Shown here: one piece after another, positions 47,369 through 59,395 of the stretch
Position numbering within the stretch: the first letter of the stretch is position 1
Layout: each line of letters starts with the position of its first letter
Notes under the pieces: generated by a model
What the model saw: only the letters and a program-made list of their open reading frames with translations
Database searches by the model: none
Told to the model about the DNA's origin: nothing
Assembly (NCBI GenBank): GCA_012932295.1
Contig: JAAONU010000019.1
Span: 29,020,913 to 29,084,912, forward strand
Length of the DNA stretch: 64,000 bases
Source of the DNA: Cyclina sinensis
Lineage: Eukaryota; Mollusca; Bivalvia; Venerida; Veneridae
Direction of reading: 5' to 3'
Position numbers and translations under genes: made by a program

Positions 47369-48100
47369 CAGGGCTCCTAAAATTTTGAAATCTCAATCGG
47401 TCTGAGACCTGGACCCCCCCCCCCCCCACCCCCCCATGACCAAGAACCAAGAAAAAAAAAACAGAAACGATTTAAGGGCAACGAACAATTTGAGTTTTGA
47501 TAGTGTTGACGTCGCAAAAATATGTGTTTTTCAAAGAAAAGTAGAATTAGAGCTAATTTTATGTCAAACTAGTCACTGATATTTTAAAGTGTGCTTTGTG
47601 CTGCAGCTTGCCACTACAATTACTATTAAACCATTAATGAAATTAAGCAGAAGGCAGTTATCGTCTATTTCGATGCAAACTCCTCGCACCGGTTACGTCA
47701 CGCTTTTCTAATTTAACTGTTTTCTGTACTGATCAGGGCAAGTAACCGCTGCGGGGAGTTTGATTTCGATGAAATTATATTTCACAGTTTGAGCTGGTCA
47801 ACTTTAATCAATTGGCCAGCTGCAAATCAAGCACACTTTTACTTGTTTACAAGTTCATTGGCGATAATTGCCGCAGGCAAAAGTGACAGTTTTATGGTTT
47901 TATGATAGGTGTGAAGTACAGGATTAGCGATCAATTGAGGTTTTGGTGTGAGATTTTGACTGTTTAATGAAAAGTGAGACAGATTTTTTTTTTTTTGAAA
48001 TTATCTGGACCGATTTTTTAAGGACTTTTGGACATCGAAATCAGTCCATAGAGATAAAATTCGGTCAGAACCGGCAAATTTTCGGTTTTCGGGAGCCCTG
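47369..48100. mobile_element. hAT-type non-autonomous element with intact target duplication
   Basis: CAGGGCTCC at the left and GGAGCCCTG at the right are perfect inverted ends, flanked on both sides by ATATCAAC (47361-47368 and 48101-48108), an exact 8-bp target duplication, the hAT signature. Length 732 bp. A C-rich homopolymer tract lies at 47413-47435, and an internal palindrome pairs GCAAACTCCTCGC with GCGGGGAGTTTG. No open frame. A sister copy is at 55205-55920. Confidence 0.85.
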
Positions 48101-48108
48101 ATATCAAC

Positions 48109-48365
48109 ATAGCAGAAATCAAACCAGACTTAACAGTGACAGAGATTTACCCCTATAACATGTCTTTGACTGTAACTCAAAATTCTAGACTGCAAAATGC
48201 AAAAATTCTGTCAAATTTTGGTCAGTGTTATGGAACTTGTACAGTGATATTATATGATGTATAACAAAGATATAAAATTTCAATCTAATATAATAATAGC
48301 TTGAGTAGTTTCTAAAATCAAAGAGTTGCACACAGAAGAGTATTTCTCTATATATTATATATGTA
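48109..48365. other. AT-rich stretch, no recognised content
   Basis: Contains only a decayed fragment with GTTGCACACAGAAGAGTATTTC shared with the array at 51525-52190. Confidence 0.4.
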
Positions 48366-51300
48366 AACAAGGGCGATCAGTGATCACATGTGTCGCCTGA
48401 TGATAGCCAATTAAACAGTAGTATTGAGAGGTGATTGGACAGTTTTTAGGCTAAAACGCATTTTTTTATTCAAGGGCCATAACTCAGCCAAAAATAATTC
48501 AACCAAAAAACCTGTAAGACATCCGCAAGTACTAGAGGTACAGAACAATCCAGTAACAATTCATTTAAATTGCTTTAGTAGTTTAAGAGAAGTAGTCCGG
48601 ACAAACTTAAACAAGAGTGCCATGATGGCCCTGGATCGCTCACCTGAGTACTTTGGCTGTAGGTTTGCTGTTAAGCAGTATTTCATTTTTTAATTGAAAA
48701 TATTTAAGTGCCTACAAACCAAATATGTAAAATATCAGTCAATAAATAAAGGCTCTATGACAGAAAGTAGAAATATTTATTATAAGCTATGGTGACTTTG
48801 ACCCAGTGACCTCAAACCCTACCCATGGGTAGACGTCCATGCAAGGAACCTATATACTGAATATCAAAGATATTGGTCTATAAATGAAGGCTCTATGGTA
48901 CAGTAGATAAATCTATTTTTAGCCTCCGTGACCTTTAATCTAATCTAATAATTTCAAAAAGCTTGATAAAGCTTGCTTCATGCCAAATTTTAAAATTCTA
49001 GGCCTTGTGGTTTCAGACAAGAAGATTTTAAAAGATTTTCTTCTATACTGCTATTTAAAACTTGTGACCCCTCGGGTGTGGCCAATAGTGACCCCAGGAA
49101 CATTTTTCAAACAAACTAGGTAGAGGTCCACTAGAAAATGCTGCATACCAAATATCTAAGCTGTAGGCATTGAGGTTTCCAGTAAGAAGATTTTTAAAGA
49201 TTGCCTTTTTTACATATTAAGGGCCCCCTGGGGCGGGGCCAATTTTGACCCCGGGGCCAACATATAAACAATACTGGTTAAGGTTCTCAACACAATACTC
49301 CATACCAAATATCTAAGGTCTAGTCCTATAAGTTTGGAAGAAAAATGATTTTTCATGTTTTTCCTATATAACTATATGTAAATGAAGAGAACCCTGGGGC
49401 GTGGCCATTTTTGGCCCAGGGGACATAATTTGAACAAACTTGGTAGACATCCACTAGACAATGCTGCATACCAAATATCTAAGCTGTAGGCATTGAGGTT
49501 TCCAGTAAGAAGATTTTTAAAGACTGCCTTTTTTACATATTAAGGGCCCCCGGGGCAGGGCCAATTTTGACCCCGGGGCCAACCTATAAACAATACTAGT
49601 AAAGGTTCTCAACATAATACTCCACACCAAATATCTAAGGTCTAGTCCTATAAGTTTGGAAGAAAAATGATTTTTCATGTTTTTCCTATATAACTATATG
49701 TAAACCAAGAGAACCCTGGGGCGTGGCCAATTTTGACCCAGGGGACATAATTTAAACAAACTTGGTAGACATCCACTGGACAATGCTGCATACCAAATAT
49801 CTAAGCTGTAGGCATTGAGGTTTCCAGTAAGAAGATTTTTAAAGATTGCCTTTTTTACATATTAAGGGCCCCCGGGGCCAACATATAAACAATATTGGTA
49901 AAGGTTCTCTACAGAATACTCCACACCAAATACCTAATGTCTACTTCAATTAGTTTTGGAGAAAAATGATGATTCATGTTTTTCCTATATAACTATATGT
50001 AAATGAAGAGAATCCTGGGGCGTGGCCATTTTTGGCCCAGGGGACATAATTTGAACAAATTTGATAGAGGTCCACTAGACAATGCTACATACCAAATATC
50101 TAAGCTGTAGGCATTGTGGTTTCTGAGAAGAAGATTTTTAAAGATTTCCTATATAAGCCTATGTAAAATCAATTGACCCCCAGGGTGGCGCCTATTTTGA
50201 CCCAGTGGCTATGTTTTGAAGAAACTTGGTAGAGGTCCATTGGACACTGCTGCACACCAAATATCTAAACTCTACGCCTTGCGGTTTTTGACGATAAGAT
50301 TTTTTAAAGTTTTTCCTATATAACTCTTAATAAAACATTTGACCCCTGGGGCGGCGCCATTTTTGACCCAGGAGCCATGATGATTTGAACCAACTTGGTA
50401 AAGGTCCACTGGACAATCCTGCACACCAAATATCTAAACTCTAGGCCTTGTGGTTTCTGACAAGAAGATTTTTTAAGTTTTCCCTATATAACTCTATGTA
50501 AAACTAGTGACCCCTGGGATGGGGTCAGTTTTGACCCCACGGTCATAATTTGAACAAACTTGGTAGAGGTCCACTAGATGATGCTTCATACCAAATATCT
50601 AGGCTCCAGGCCTTGTGGTTTCGGAGAAGAAAATTTTTTTAAAGATCCAACTTTTAAAATCTAATTTTAGCTCCAGTGAACCAGAAATGCAATGGACCAG
50701 AACCATTTGAACAATCTTATTAGAGCTTCATGCAAGGAACATCCCAGGCAAGTTTCATTTAATTTGGTTTCAGAGGAGATGTCATTTGAATGAAAAGTTG
50801 ACGACGGACAGACGACGGACAAAGACTGATCAGAAAAGCATACCCTGAGCACTTTGTGCTCAGGTGAGCTAATAAATAAAAATCATAAAAAGGCCATAAC
50901 TCTGACAAAAATCATTGAACTGGAAAATGCTGATGATATGCACAACAAGACTTGGTACTGATCATTCCTGTAAAGTTTGGATGAAATCGCACCAGTAGTT
51001 TCTGAGGAGTAGTCAGGACAAGTTTTGTGATGGACAAACAGACAGACGGACGGACGGACAGATGATGGGGAAGTGATCCCTATATGTCATGGCTACTTTT
51101 TAGCATGTCGCAGCTACTGTGAAGCCTGCAACACAAAATTCATTATTTGGCTAAAACGCCTTTTTCATTCAAGGGCCATAACTCAGCCAAAAATTATTCA
51201 ACCGAAAAACCCGTTAGATATGCACAAGTACTTGAGGTACTGATCAATCCTGTAAAATTTCATTCAAATTGCATTAGTAGTATAAGAGAAGTAGTCCGGA

Positions 51301-51525
51301 CAAACTTTAAAAATAAATATCATAAAAGGGCCATAACTCTCACAAAAATCATTGGACTGGAAAATGCTGATGATATGCACAACTAAACTTGGTACTGATC
51401 ATTCCTGTAAAGTTTGGATGAAATCGCACCAGCAGTTTCTGAGGAGTAGTCCGGACAAGTTTTGTGACGGACGGACAGACAACGGAGCAGTGATCCCTAT
51501 ATGTCGCGGCTACTTCATACACAAA
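48366..51525. mobile_element. Two pearl-like elements, GATCAGTGATCAC type, the first interrupted
   Basis: First copy: GGGCGATCAGTGATCACATG and TCGCCTGATGATAGCC at the left; core to 48609; resumes at 50874 and ends with GACAGACGGACGGACGGACAG and GAAGTGATCCCTATATGTC. Second copy: about 51110-51525 with tail GACGGACGGACAGACAACGG and GCAGTGATCCCTATATGTCG. The gap is filled by the element at 48610-50873. Confidence 0.7.
48610..50873. mobile_element. Nested pearl-like element, GCTCACCTGAG ends
   Basis: ACAAGAGTGCCATGATGGCC to CTCAGGTGAGCTAAT, tail GACGGACAGACGACGGAC at 50803-50820. Same layout and core as 26025-27595, with repeated GGCCCCCGGGGC units. It splits the ACAAACTTTAAAAATAAA-type core sequence of the host element (compare 51300). 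Confidence 0.8.
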
Positions 51526-52189
51526 AAGAAACAACAAAGGGCCATATTTCTGCAAGAAATTTTCAAATTGCAAAACACCAAAAATATGCACCAGGTCTCT
51601 TGATGATGATGCTTCAGTAAAAGTTCAGTCAAAATCGCTTGAGGAATGTAGTAGGAGTTGAGCAGAGAAGTGTATTTCTCTTTTAAAAAAAACAAAACAA
51701 AGGGCAGTAATTCTACCAAAAATGTTGGAATCACAAAACCCCAAAAATATGCACCAGGACACCTGATGACGATGCTTTTGTAAAAGTTTAGTCTCATTCG
51801 CTTGAGAAATGTAGTAGGAGTTGATCACAGAAGTGTATTTCTCTGTGTTCTAAAAAAACAAAGGGTCATAATTCCACCAAAAATGTTAAAATTTCAAAAC
51901 ACCAACAATATGCACCAGGGCACTTGATGAAAAAGGTTCTGTGAAAGTTAAGTCAAAATCTCTTGAGAAATGTAGTAGGAGTTGAGAACAGAAGTGTATT
52001 TTTCTGCTGTTCTTTTTAAAAAAAAACAAAGGGCCATAATTCCGCCAAAAATGTTTAAATCACAAAACGCCAAAAATGTTTAAATCACAAAACACCGATA
52101 ATATGCGCCAGGTCACTTTATGACAATTCTTCTGTGAAAGTTTTGTCAAAATCCCTTGAGAAATGTAGGAGGAGTTGCGCACAGAAGAA
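51526..52189. repeat. Array of about 155-bp units
   Basis: Four units with AAAATATGCACCAGG, AGTCAAAATCGCTTGAG and GTAGTAGGAGTTGAGCACAG. Minus-strand frames here repeat MRLNFYKSI-like text unit by unit and are not genes. 52190-52490 continues with GGGCAATAAATCAAAAG-type fragments. Confidence 0.65.
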
Positions 52190-52489
52190 ATTATTTAAAT
52201 AGCAAACAGCCAGACAGATAAAGCCAAATTTATAACCCTCTTCTCCTCAATGACATCTATGCACCTATGAAATTTATTTTGATATCTTAAATAGTTAATG
52301 CTTTTTGAGTTATGTTCCGAACTAAGTTTAAGTACAAAACTAACAAAGGGCAATAAATCAAAAGTTATCAAGTGAAGAGTTACAGTTCCCATGAAAACTC
52401 CTTAATGACATCTACATTTGATCTATGCACCTATGATGTTTAATGTTGATACCTCAAATACTTTTTTGAGTTATGGTTCAAACAGAAAT

Positions 52490-53349
52490 TAAATATAACA
52501 TGGCAGTCTGAAGGCGACTAAATCCCCTTCCGCAGCAGACATGAATGTGTACTTCTTGACCTTTAACAAACCATAACCTTGATGTTGTGCCATGCATATT
52601 ATAAGCACATAGTCTCATGATAATAATTATTTGTGCCAAGTTATTTAAAATCTTCCATAAAGTTAAAAAGTTATGGAGAACATTTAACCTTGACCTTGGG
52701 GGTAGCAACCTGGATGTTGGGTTCTGCACATCGTCTCATAATGGTGATCATTTGTGCAAAGTAATTAAAAAACTTTTCGTAAGCCAAGTTAGGAAGTTAT
52801 AGAGCAGACATGAAATGTGGATATTTGACCTTTAACTGTGACCTTGACCTTGAAGGTAGCAATCCAATTATTGCCCTCTGCACATCGTCTTATAATGGTG
52901 ATCACTTGTGCCAAGTTATTTCAAAAATTTTTCAGTGGTTTATAAGTTATGGAGCGGACACGAAATGTAGACTTTTAACACTTGACCTTAACGTGTGACC
53001 TTGACCTTGGGTGTAGCAACCCAGTTATTGTGCTCTGCACATCTTCTCATAATGGTGATCACTTGTGCCAAGTTATTTCAAAAAATTTTCAGCGGTTTAA
53101 AAGTTATGGAGCGGACACGAAATGTAGACTTTTTAACACTTGACCTTTGTGACCTTGACCTTGGGGGTAGCAACCCAATAATTGCCCTCTGCACATCATC
53201 TCATAATGGTGATCACTTGTGCCAAGTTATTTCAAAAAATTTTCAGCAGTTTAAAAGTTTTGGAGCGGACACGAAAGTGTTACAGACAGACAGACAGACG
53301 GACGCCATTCCTATAATCCCCTCCCCGCTTTGCGGAAGGTGATTAAAAA
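52490..53349. mobile_element. Pearl-like element, CCTTCCGC/GCGGAAGG ends
   Basis: Left GGCGACTAAATCCCCTTCCG, right CCCCGCTTTGCGGAAGGTG then ATTAAAAAAA. Four core units of about 155 bp with GTGACCTTGACCTTGGGGG, CTCTGCACATCGTCTCATAA and GTTATGGAGCGGACACGAAA. Tail ACAGACAGACAGACGGACGCC at 53281-53301. Confidence 0.8.
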
Positions 53350-53898
53350 AACTATATAGAGGAATAACTCAAAATTATGAAGTGAAGATTTACAGTTTCT
53401 ATGCTCTGCACTTCAACTTAATTAGATGTACATATGAAGTTTAATGTTCATAACCTGAATGGTTCTTTTTTATATTCCAAACAAAATGTGTCAGACAGAA
53501 ACAGATGAACAGCCGGAATGCCAATGCCAAATCTATATCCCTCCACCTTTGCTATAAAATGATGTCCCATGCATGGCAGCAAGTGATGCTTTGTGCTTTT
53601 TCTGCTTCAGATTCTTATATAAGGGTTGAAGACATAATCATTCAATGAAAAAGAAAGCTGTAAGTTTGGTCTTGAATATGAACAATACTGTTTTATTCCC
53701 AACCCCTACTGGTGTTTTATATATAACAAGGCTTGGTGACAAACATTCTATTTTCAATAAAATCCCCCAAGCAGTTTTGGAGATGAAGCTTGGACAAGAT
53801 TTTAATACAGAGGTTATAGTTAACAAGACCTGCCCGCAGACAGCATGCTCCACTTTTCTCTGTGCTGGATAGTAAATAATAAGCCAAGTCAAACAAGA
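53350..53898. repeat. Decayed array fragments
   Basis: Pieces of GGCTTGGTGACAAACATTCT and TTTTGGAGATGAAGCTTGG units, related to those at 59900-60150 and 61320-61460. Opposed open frames at 53638-53905 lie in this repeat and lack splice context. Confidence 0.5.
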
Positions 53899-53965
53899 GG
53901 GCCAAGTGAAAAAAATATTTGACTAGGGGAGGGCAAGTACCTAGTCATATAAGATGAAAAAACAT

Positions 53966-53992
53966 GGGGGGGGGGGGGGGGGGGGGGGGGGG
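53966..53992 (+). repeat. Homopolymer of 27 G
   Basis: Uninterrupted G run followed by TGGTAACGTGGTGGGGAGG. Likely length-variable and error-prone in assembly; potential G-quadruplex on the plus strand. Confidence 0.9.
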
Positions 53993-54063
53993 TGGTAACG
54001 TGGTGGGGAGGTAAGAGAGGGGAACCCCATGCATTTGGGAGTCAAGTACCTATGTATTTAAAA

Positions 54064-57000
54064 AACAAGAGAGCCATGATGGCCCTAGATTGCTCACCTG
54101 AGTACTTTGGCTGTAGGTTTGCTGTTAAGCAGTATTTCATTTTTTAATTGAAAATATATAAGTGCCTACAAACCAAATATGTAAAATATCAGTCAATAAA
54201 TAAAGGCTCTATGACAGAAAGTAGAAATATCTATTATAAGCTAAGGTGACCTTGACCCAGTGACCTCAAACCCTACCCATGGGTAGACAGACATCCATGC
54301 AAGGAACCTATATATTGAATATCAAAGATATTGGTCTATAAATGAAGGCTTTATGAGGTACAGTAGATAAATCTATTTTTAGCCTCCGTGACCTTTAACC
54401 TAATCTAATAATTTGAACAACCAAACAACCTTTCTGACAAACTGCCAGGATATTTGGACTGAAACAGTAGCCTCTAGAGCCTTAACAAGATATTTCTATT
54501 TTGGGGCTCTGTGACCTAGTTTTTGACCCCAGATGACCCATATTCGAACTTGACCTAGAAACCACCCAAATAACCTTTCTGACATATTTCCAGAATATTT
54601 GGGCTGAAAATGTTACCTGTAGAGTGTAAACAAGGTGTTTCCAAATTTAAGCTCTGTGACCTTGTTTTTGACCCCAGATGACCCATATTCGAACCTGGGC
54701 TAGAAATCATCCAAATAACCTTTCTGATATATTACAAGGATGTTTGGGCTGAAAATGTTACCTCTAGAGTGTTAGCAAGGTTTTTCCATATTTGGGCTCT
54801 GTGACCTAGTTTTTGACCCCAGATGACCAATATTCAAACTTGGGCTAGAAATCACCCAAATAACCTTTCTGACATATTACAAGGACAATTGGACTGAAAA
54901 TGTGACCTCTAGAGTGTTAACAAGGTTGTTCCATATTTGGGCTCTGTAACCTAGTTTTTGACCCCAGATGACCCATATTCGAACTTGACCTAGAAATCAT
55001 CGAAACAACCTATCTGACATATTTCCAGAATATTTGGGCTGAAAATGTTACCTCTAGTGTGTTAACAAGGTTTTTCCATATACTGGCTGTGTGACCTAGT
55101 TTTTGACCCCACATGACCCATATTCCAACTTCAGCTAGAAATCATCTTAACAAGCTTTCTGACAGTTTTTCAGGAAATTTGGGCTAAAAATGTTACCTCT
55201 AGAGCAGGGCTCCTAAAATTTTGAAATCTCAATCAGTCCGAGGCCCCCCCCCCCCCCCCCCCCCCCTTCGCCGAGACCAAGAACCAACAAAAAAATAGAA
55301 ACGATTTAAGGGGAAAGAACAATTTGAGTTATGATAGTGTTGACGTCGCGAAAATATGTGTTTTTCAAAGCGAAAGTAGAATTAGAGATAATTTTACAAC
55401 GTCAAACTAGTCACTGATATTTTTAAGTGTGTTTTGTGCTGCAGCTAGCCACTACAATTACTATTAAGCCCTAAATGAAACTTAGGAGACGACTGTTATC
55501 GCCTATTTCGATGCAAACTCCTCACAAAGGTTACATCAGAGTTTTCTGTACTGATCAGGGGATGTAACCGCTGCGGGGAGTTTGATTTCGATGTAAGTTT
55601 GAGCCGGTCAACTTTAATCGATTGGCCAGCTGCAAATCAAGCACACTTTAACTTGTTTACAAGTTAATTGGCGATAATTGCCACGGGCAACAGTGACAGT
55701 TTTATGGTTTTATGATAGGTGTGAAGTACTGGATTAGCGATCAATTGAGGTTTTTGTATGAGATTTTGTCAGACTGATTTATGAAAAGTTATACCGATTT
55801 TTTTGGGGGGGGGGGGGGGGAGGGGAATTATCTGGACCGATTTTTTTAGGACTTTTGGACATCGAAATCGGTCCAGAGAGATAAAATTCGGTCAAAACCG
55901 ACAAATTTTCGGAAGCCCTGCTCTAGAGTGTTAACACGGTTTTACCATATTTGGGCTGTGTGACCTAGTTTTTGACCCCACATGACCCATATTCAAACTT
56001 GAGCTAGAAATCATCAAAACAATCTTTCTGACATATTTCCAGGATATTTGGGCTGAAAATGTTACCTCTAAAGTGTTAACAAGGTTTTTCCATATACAGG
56101 CTGTGTGACCTAGTTTTTGAACACAGATGACCCATATTCGAACCTGGGCTAGAGATCATCCAAATAACCTTTCTGATATATTACAAGGATATTTGGGCTG
56201 AAAATGTTACCTCTAAAGTGTTAACAAGGTTTTTCCATATACAGGCTGTGTGACCTAGTTTTTGACCCCACATGACCCATATTCCAACTTGTGCTAGAAA
56301 TCATCTTAACAAGCTTTCTGACAGTTTTTCAGGAAATTTGGGCTAAAAATGTAGCCTCTAGAGTGTTAACAAGGTTTTACCATATTTGGGCTCTGTGACC
56401 TAGTTTTTGACCCCAGATGACCCATATATGAACTTGGGCTAGAAATCACCCAAATAACCTTTCTGACATTACAAGGACATTTGGACTGAAAATGTGACCT
56501 CTAAAGTGTTGACAAGGTTTTTCCATATTTGGGCTCTGTAACCTAGTTTTTGACCCCAGATGACCCATATTCGAACTGAGGTACAGTAGATAAATCTATT
56601 TTTAGCCTCCGTGACCTTTAACCTAATCTAATAATTTGAACAACCAAACAACTTTTCTGACAAACTGCCAGGATATTTGGACTGAAACAGTAGCCTCTAG
56701 AGCCTTAACAAGATATTTCTATTTTGGGGCTCTGTGACATAGTTTTTGACCCCAGATGACCAATATTCAAACTTGACCTAGAAATCATCGAAACAACCTA
56801 TCTGACATATTTCCAGGATACTTGGGCTGAAATTGTTACCTCTAGAGTGTTAACAAGGTTTTTCCATATACAGGCTGTGTGACCTAGTTTTTGACCCCAC
56901 ATGACCCATATTCCAATTTGAGCTAGAAATCATCTTAACAAGCTTTCTGACAATTTTTCAGGAAATTTGGGCTAAAAATGTTACCTCTAGATAGTTAACA

Positions 57001-57219
57001 AGGTTTTACCATATTTGGGCTGTGTGACCTAGTTTTTGACCCCAGATGATCCATATTCAAACTCGTCAGAGTAATTACTGGGACAAACATCCTGACCAAG
57101 TTTCGTGACAATTGGAGCATAAATGTGACCAGTAGAGTGTTAACGAACTAAATGTGAACGGATGACGGACATTCATCGATCCTAATAGCTCACCCTGAGC
57201 CAGCTCAGGTGAGCTAAAA
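54064..57219. mobile_element. Pearl-like element, GCTCACCTGAG ends, interrupted by a hAT MITE
   Basis: ACAAGAGAGCCATGATGGCC to CTCAGGTGAGCTAAAAA, tail GGATGACGGACATTC. About eighteen core units of about 130 bp with GACCTAGTTTTTGACCCCAG, ATGACCCATATTCGAAC and TTACCTCTAGAGTGTTAACA. The first 350 bp (to about 54415) recurs in part at 56577, so a right portion was duplicated. The element at 55205-55920 sits inside one unit. Confidence 0.75.
55205..55920. mobile_element. hAT-type non-autonomous element, second copy
   Basis: CAGGGCTCC start and GGAAGCCCTG end, flanked on both sides by CTCTAGAG (55197-55204 and 55921-55928), an exact 8-bp duplication of a sequence from the 130-bp core unit. Length 716 bp; about 23 C at 55244-55266 and a long G run at about 55805-55820. 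Interior matches 47369-48100. Confidence 0.85.
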
Positions 57220-57401
57220 AGGGGAATAACATTGCAAAAATAAATTTGAGGGTTATCTGCCCTTGAGAAATGGTGTTGTCTTAAGTGATACAATTGTAAG
57301 CATTACAATTGGAAAGTTTGATGAAGAAATATTAAGAAATGGCATAGTTATAGCCAATGTTGTTTTAATGACAAAATCCAAGTATAATCATAGGACAGTG
57401 C

Positions 57402-59006
57402 GCTCGACTATTCTCTGTACTTGACACTGAAGGGTTATAAAACCCTATTAAGTCAAAATTCACACAAAATCCTTGACAAAGTTACCTCCTCCTGTGGCAG
57501 TCTCAGGTTTGAGGGTGGATGGGGAGTGAAGAACCTATGAATTAATCTAAAAAAAAAAAAAAAATCTGGCCGGGGGAGGGGAGGAGGGGTTTGAGGGTGG
57601 ACAGGGAGTGAAGTACCTATGTATTAAAAAAAAAAAAAAAAAAAAAAATCGGGGGGGGGGGGGGGGTTGGGGGTTTAAGTTTTTAAGTGGGCGGGGGGGA
57701 TGCAGAGAGGGGATGCAGGGGAAAAAGGGGGAGTACTTACCCATCTCAAGTCAGTTAATATTTTATTTCAAGCTTAAGACGTTTTTTTTCCTATTTATAA
57801 GTATAAGCAAAAACAAGTGACCCCTGGGGGTGGGGCTAACTGTAACCAGAGGGACGTGGATACCAACAATCTTTGCAGGGGTCTTGCTGGTAATCAAGTA
57901 TTCCAAGTTTGAATGGAATATCTTAGACACTTTTTGAGAAATGGACAAAAATTTCTTAGTCAAAAACAGGCCATAATTCATACAAAATGCTTGACACAGT
58001 TATCTCCTCTTGTGAACAGACTAAGCTCTTGATGGTTAACAAGAGTTGTAAGTTTCAGGCCTATATCTGCAAGGGAAAGGTGAGTAGTACTACCTTGCCC
58101 AAAAACTTTAACCAAATCTCTAAGTCAAAAACAGGCCATAATTCACACAAAATGCTTGACACAGTTATCTCCTCTTCTGATTAGACTAAGATCTTGAGGG
58201 TAAACTAGTATTGTATGTTTCAGGGCTATACCTGCAAGGGAAAAGTGACTAGTACTACCTTGCCCAAAAACTTTAACCAAATTTCTTAGTCGAAAAGGGG
58301 CCATAATTCAAACAAAATGCTTGACACAGTTATATCCTTTTGTGAGCAGACTAAGCTCTTGATGGTTAACAAGAATTGTAAGTTTCAGGCCTATATCTGC
58401 AAGAGAAAGGTGACTAGTACTACCTTGCCCAAAAAACTTTAACCAAATTTCTAAGTCGAAAAGAGGCCATAATTCACACAAAATGCTTGACACAGTCATC
58501 TCTTCTTCTGATTAGACTCTGATCTTGAGGGTAAACTAGTATTGTATGTTTCAGGCCTATATCTGCAAGGGAAAGGTGACTAGTACTACCTTGCCCAAAA
58601 TCTTTAACCAAATTTCTAAGTCGAAAAGTGGCCATAATTCATACAAAATGCTTGACAGAGTTACCTCCTCTTCTTAGTAGAGTAAGCTGTTGATGGTAAA
58701 CAAGTATTGTAAGTTTCAGGGCTATATCTGCAAGGGTTAGGTGACTAGTACTACCTTGCCCAAAAACTTTAACCAAATTTCCAAGTCCAAAAGTGTCCAT
58801 ATTTCATACAAAATGCTTGACAGAGTTACCTCCTCTTGTTAGTAGAGTAAGCTGTTGATGGTTAACAAGTATTGTAAGTTTCAGGGCTATAACTGCAAGG
58901 GTTAGGTGAATAATGTTACCTTGCCCTAAAACTTTAACCTGAACCAACGCCGACGCCAGGGCGAGAACTATAGCCCTCCTTATTCTTTGAATAGTCGAGC
59001 TAAAAA
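57402..59006. mobile_element. Pearl-like element with GCTCGACTATTC ends, 165-bp core
   Basis: GCTCGACTATTC at 57402-57413 and GAATAGTCGAGC at 58989-59000 are perfect 12-bp inverted repeats; TAAAAA follows. The core is six units of 165-166 bp (GCTTGACACAG at 57989, 58154, 58319, 58485, 58650, 58815) with GGGCTATATCTGCAAGGG and CTACCTTGCCCAAAAAC. A G/A homopolymer-rich duplication (AGGGTGGATGGGGAGTGAAG) occupies about 57500-57750. Short GACGCC remnant instead of a full tail. Confidence 0.8.
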
Positions 59007-59390
59007 GGGGCATTACTCTGTCAATTGTGACCTTAACCTACAGATTTTGGCATCCTTACAACCCTGTTGTCGTAATTGATATAATTTGAAAGTTTGATGT
59101 CGAAATGTTAAGAAATGGCAAAGTTATTGCCAACGTTAAGTTTTCATGACAAAATCCAAGTACAAAAAGGGGCATAACTCTGTCAAATGTGAACTTTACC
59201 TAGAAATTTTGGCATCATCCCAACCCTGTTGTCATAAGCAATACAATTTGAAAGTTTGATTAGATAATGTTTAGAAATGGCAAAGTTATAGCCAACGTTA
59301 AGTTTTCATGACAGACCAACGGACAAAGCGATCCCTAAGTATCGCCTTTTCTTCGAAATGGCGACACAAAAAGGTTAACCAAGACATTTT
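59007..59390. repeat. Array fragment, CGCC/GGCGAC end
   Basis: Two and a half units with AAAAGGGGCATAACTCTGTC, GGCATCATCCCAACCCTG and AAATGGCAAAGTTATAGCC; end GTATCGCCTTTTCTTCG then AAATGGCGACAC. Confidence 0.6.
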
Positions 59391-59395
59391 AAGTT

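Noticed and set aside
53638..53905. Opposed open frames of 62-84 codons
   Set aside because: They lie in a decayed repeat also found at 59900-60150 and 61320-61460; no domain and no splice context.
57547..57820. Proline- and glycine-rich open frames across A and G runs
   Set aside because: Products of homopolymers; frame depends on uncertain run lengths.
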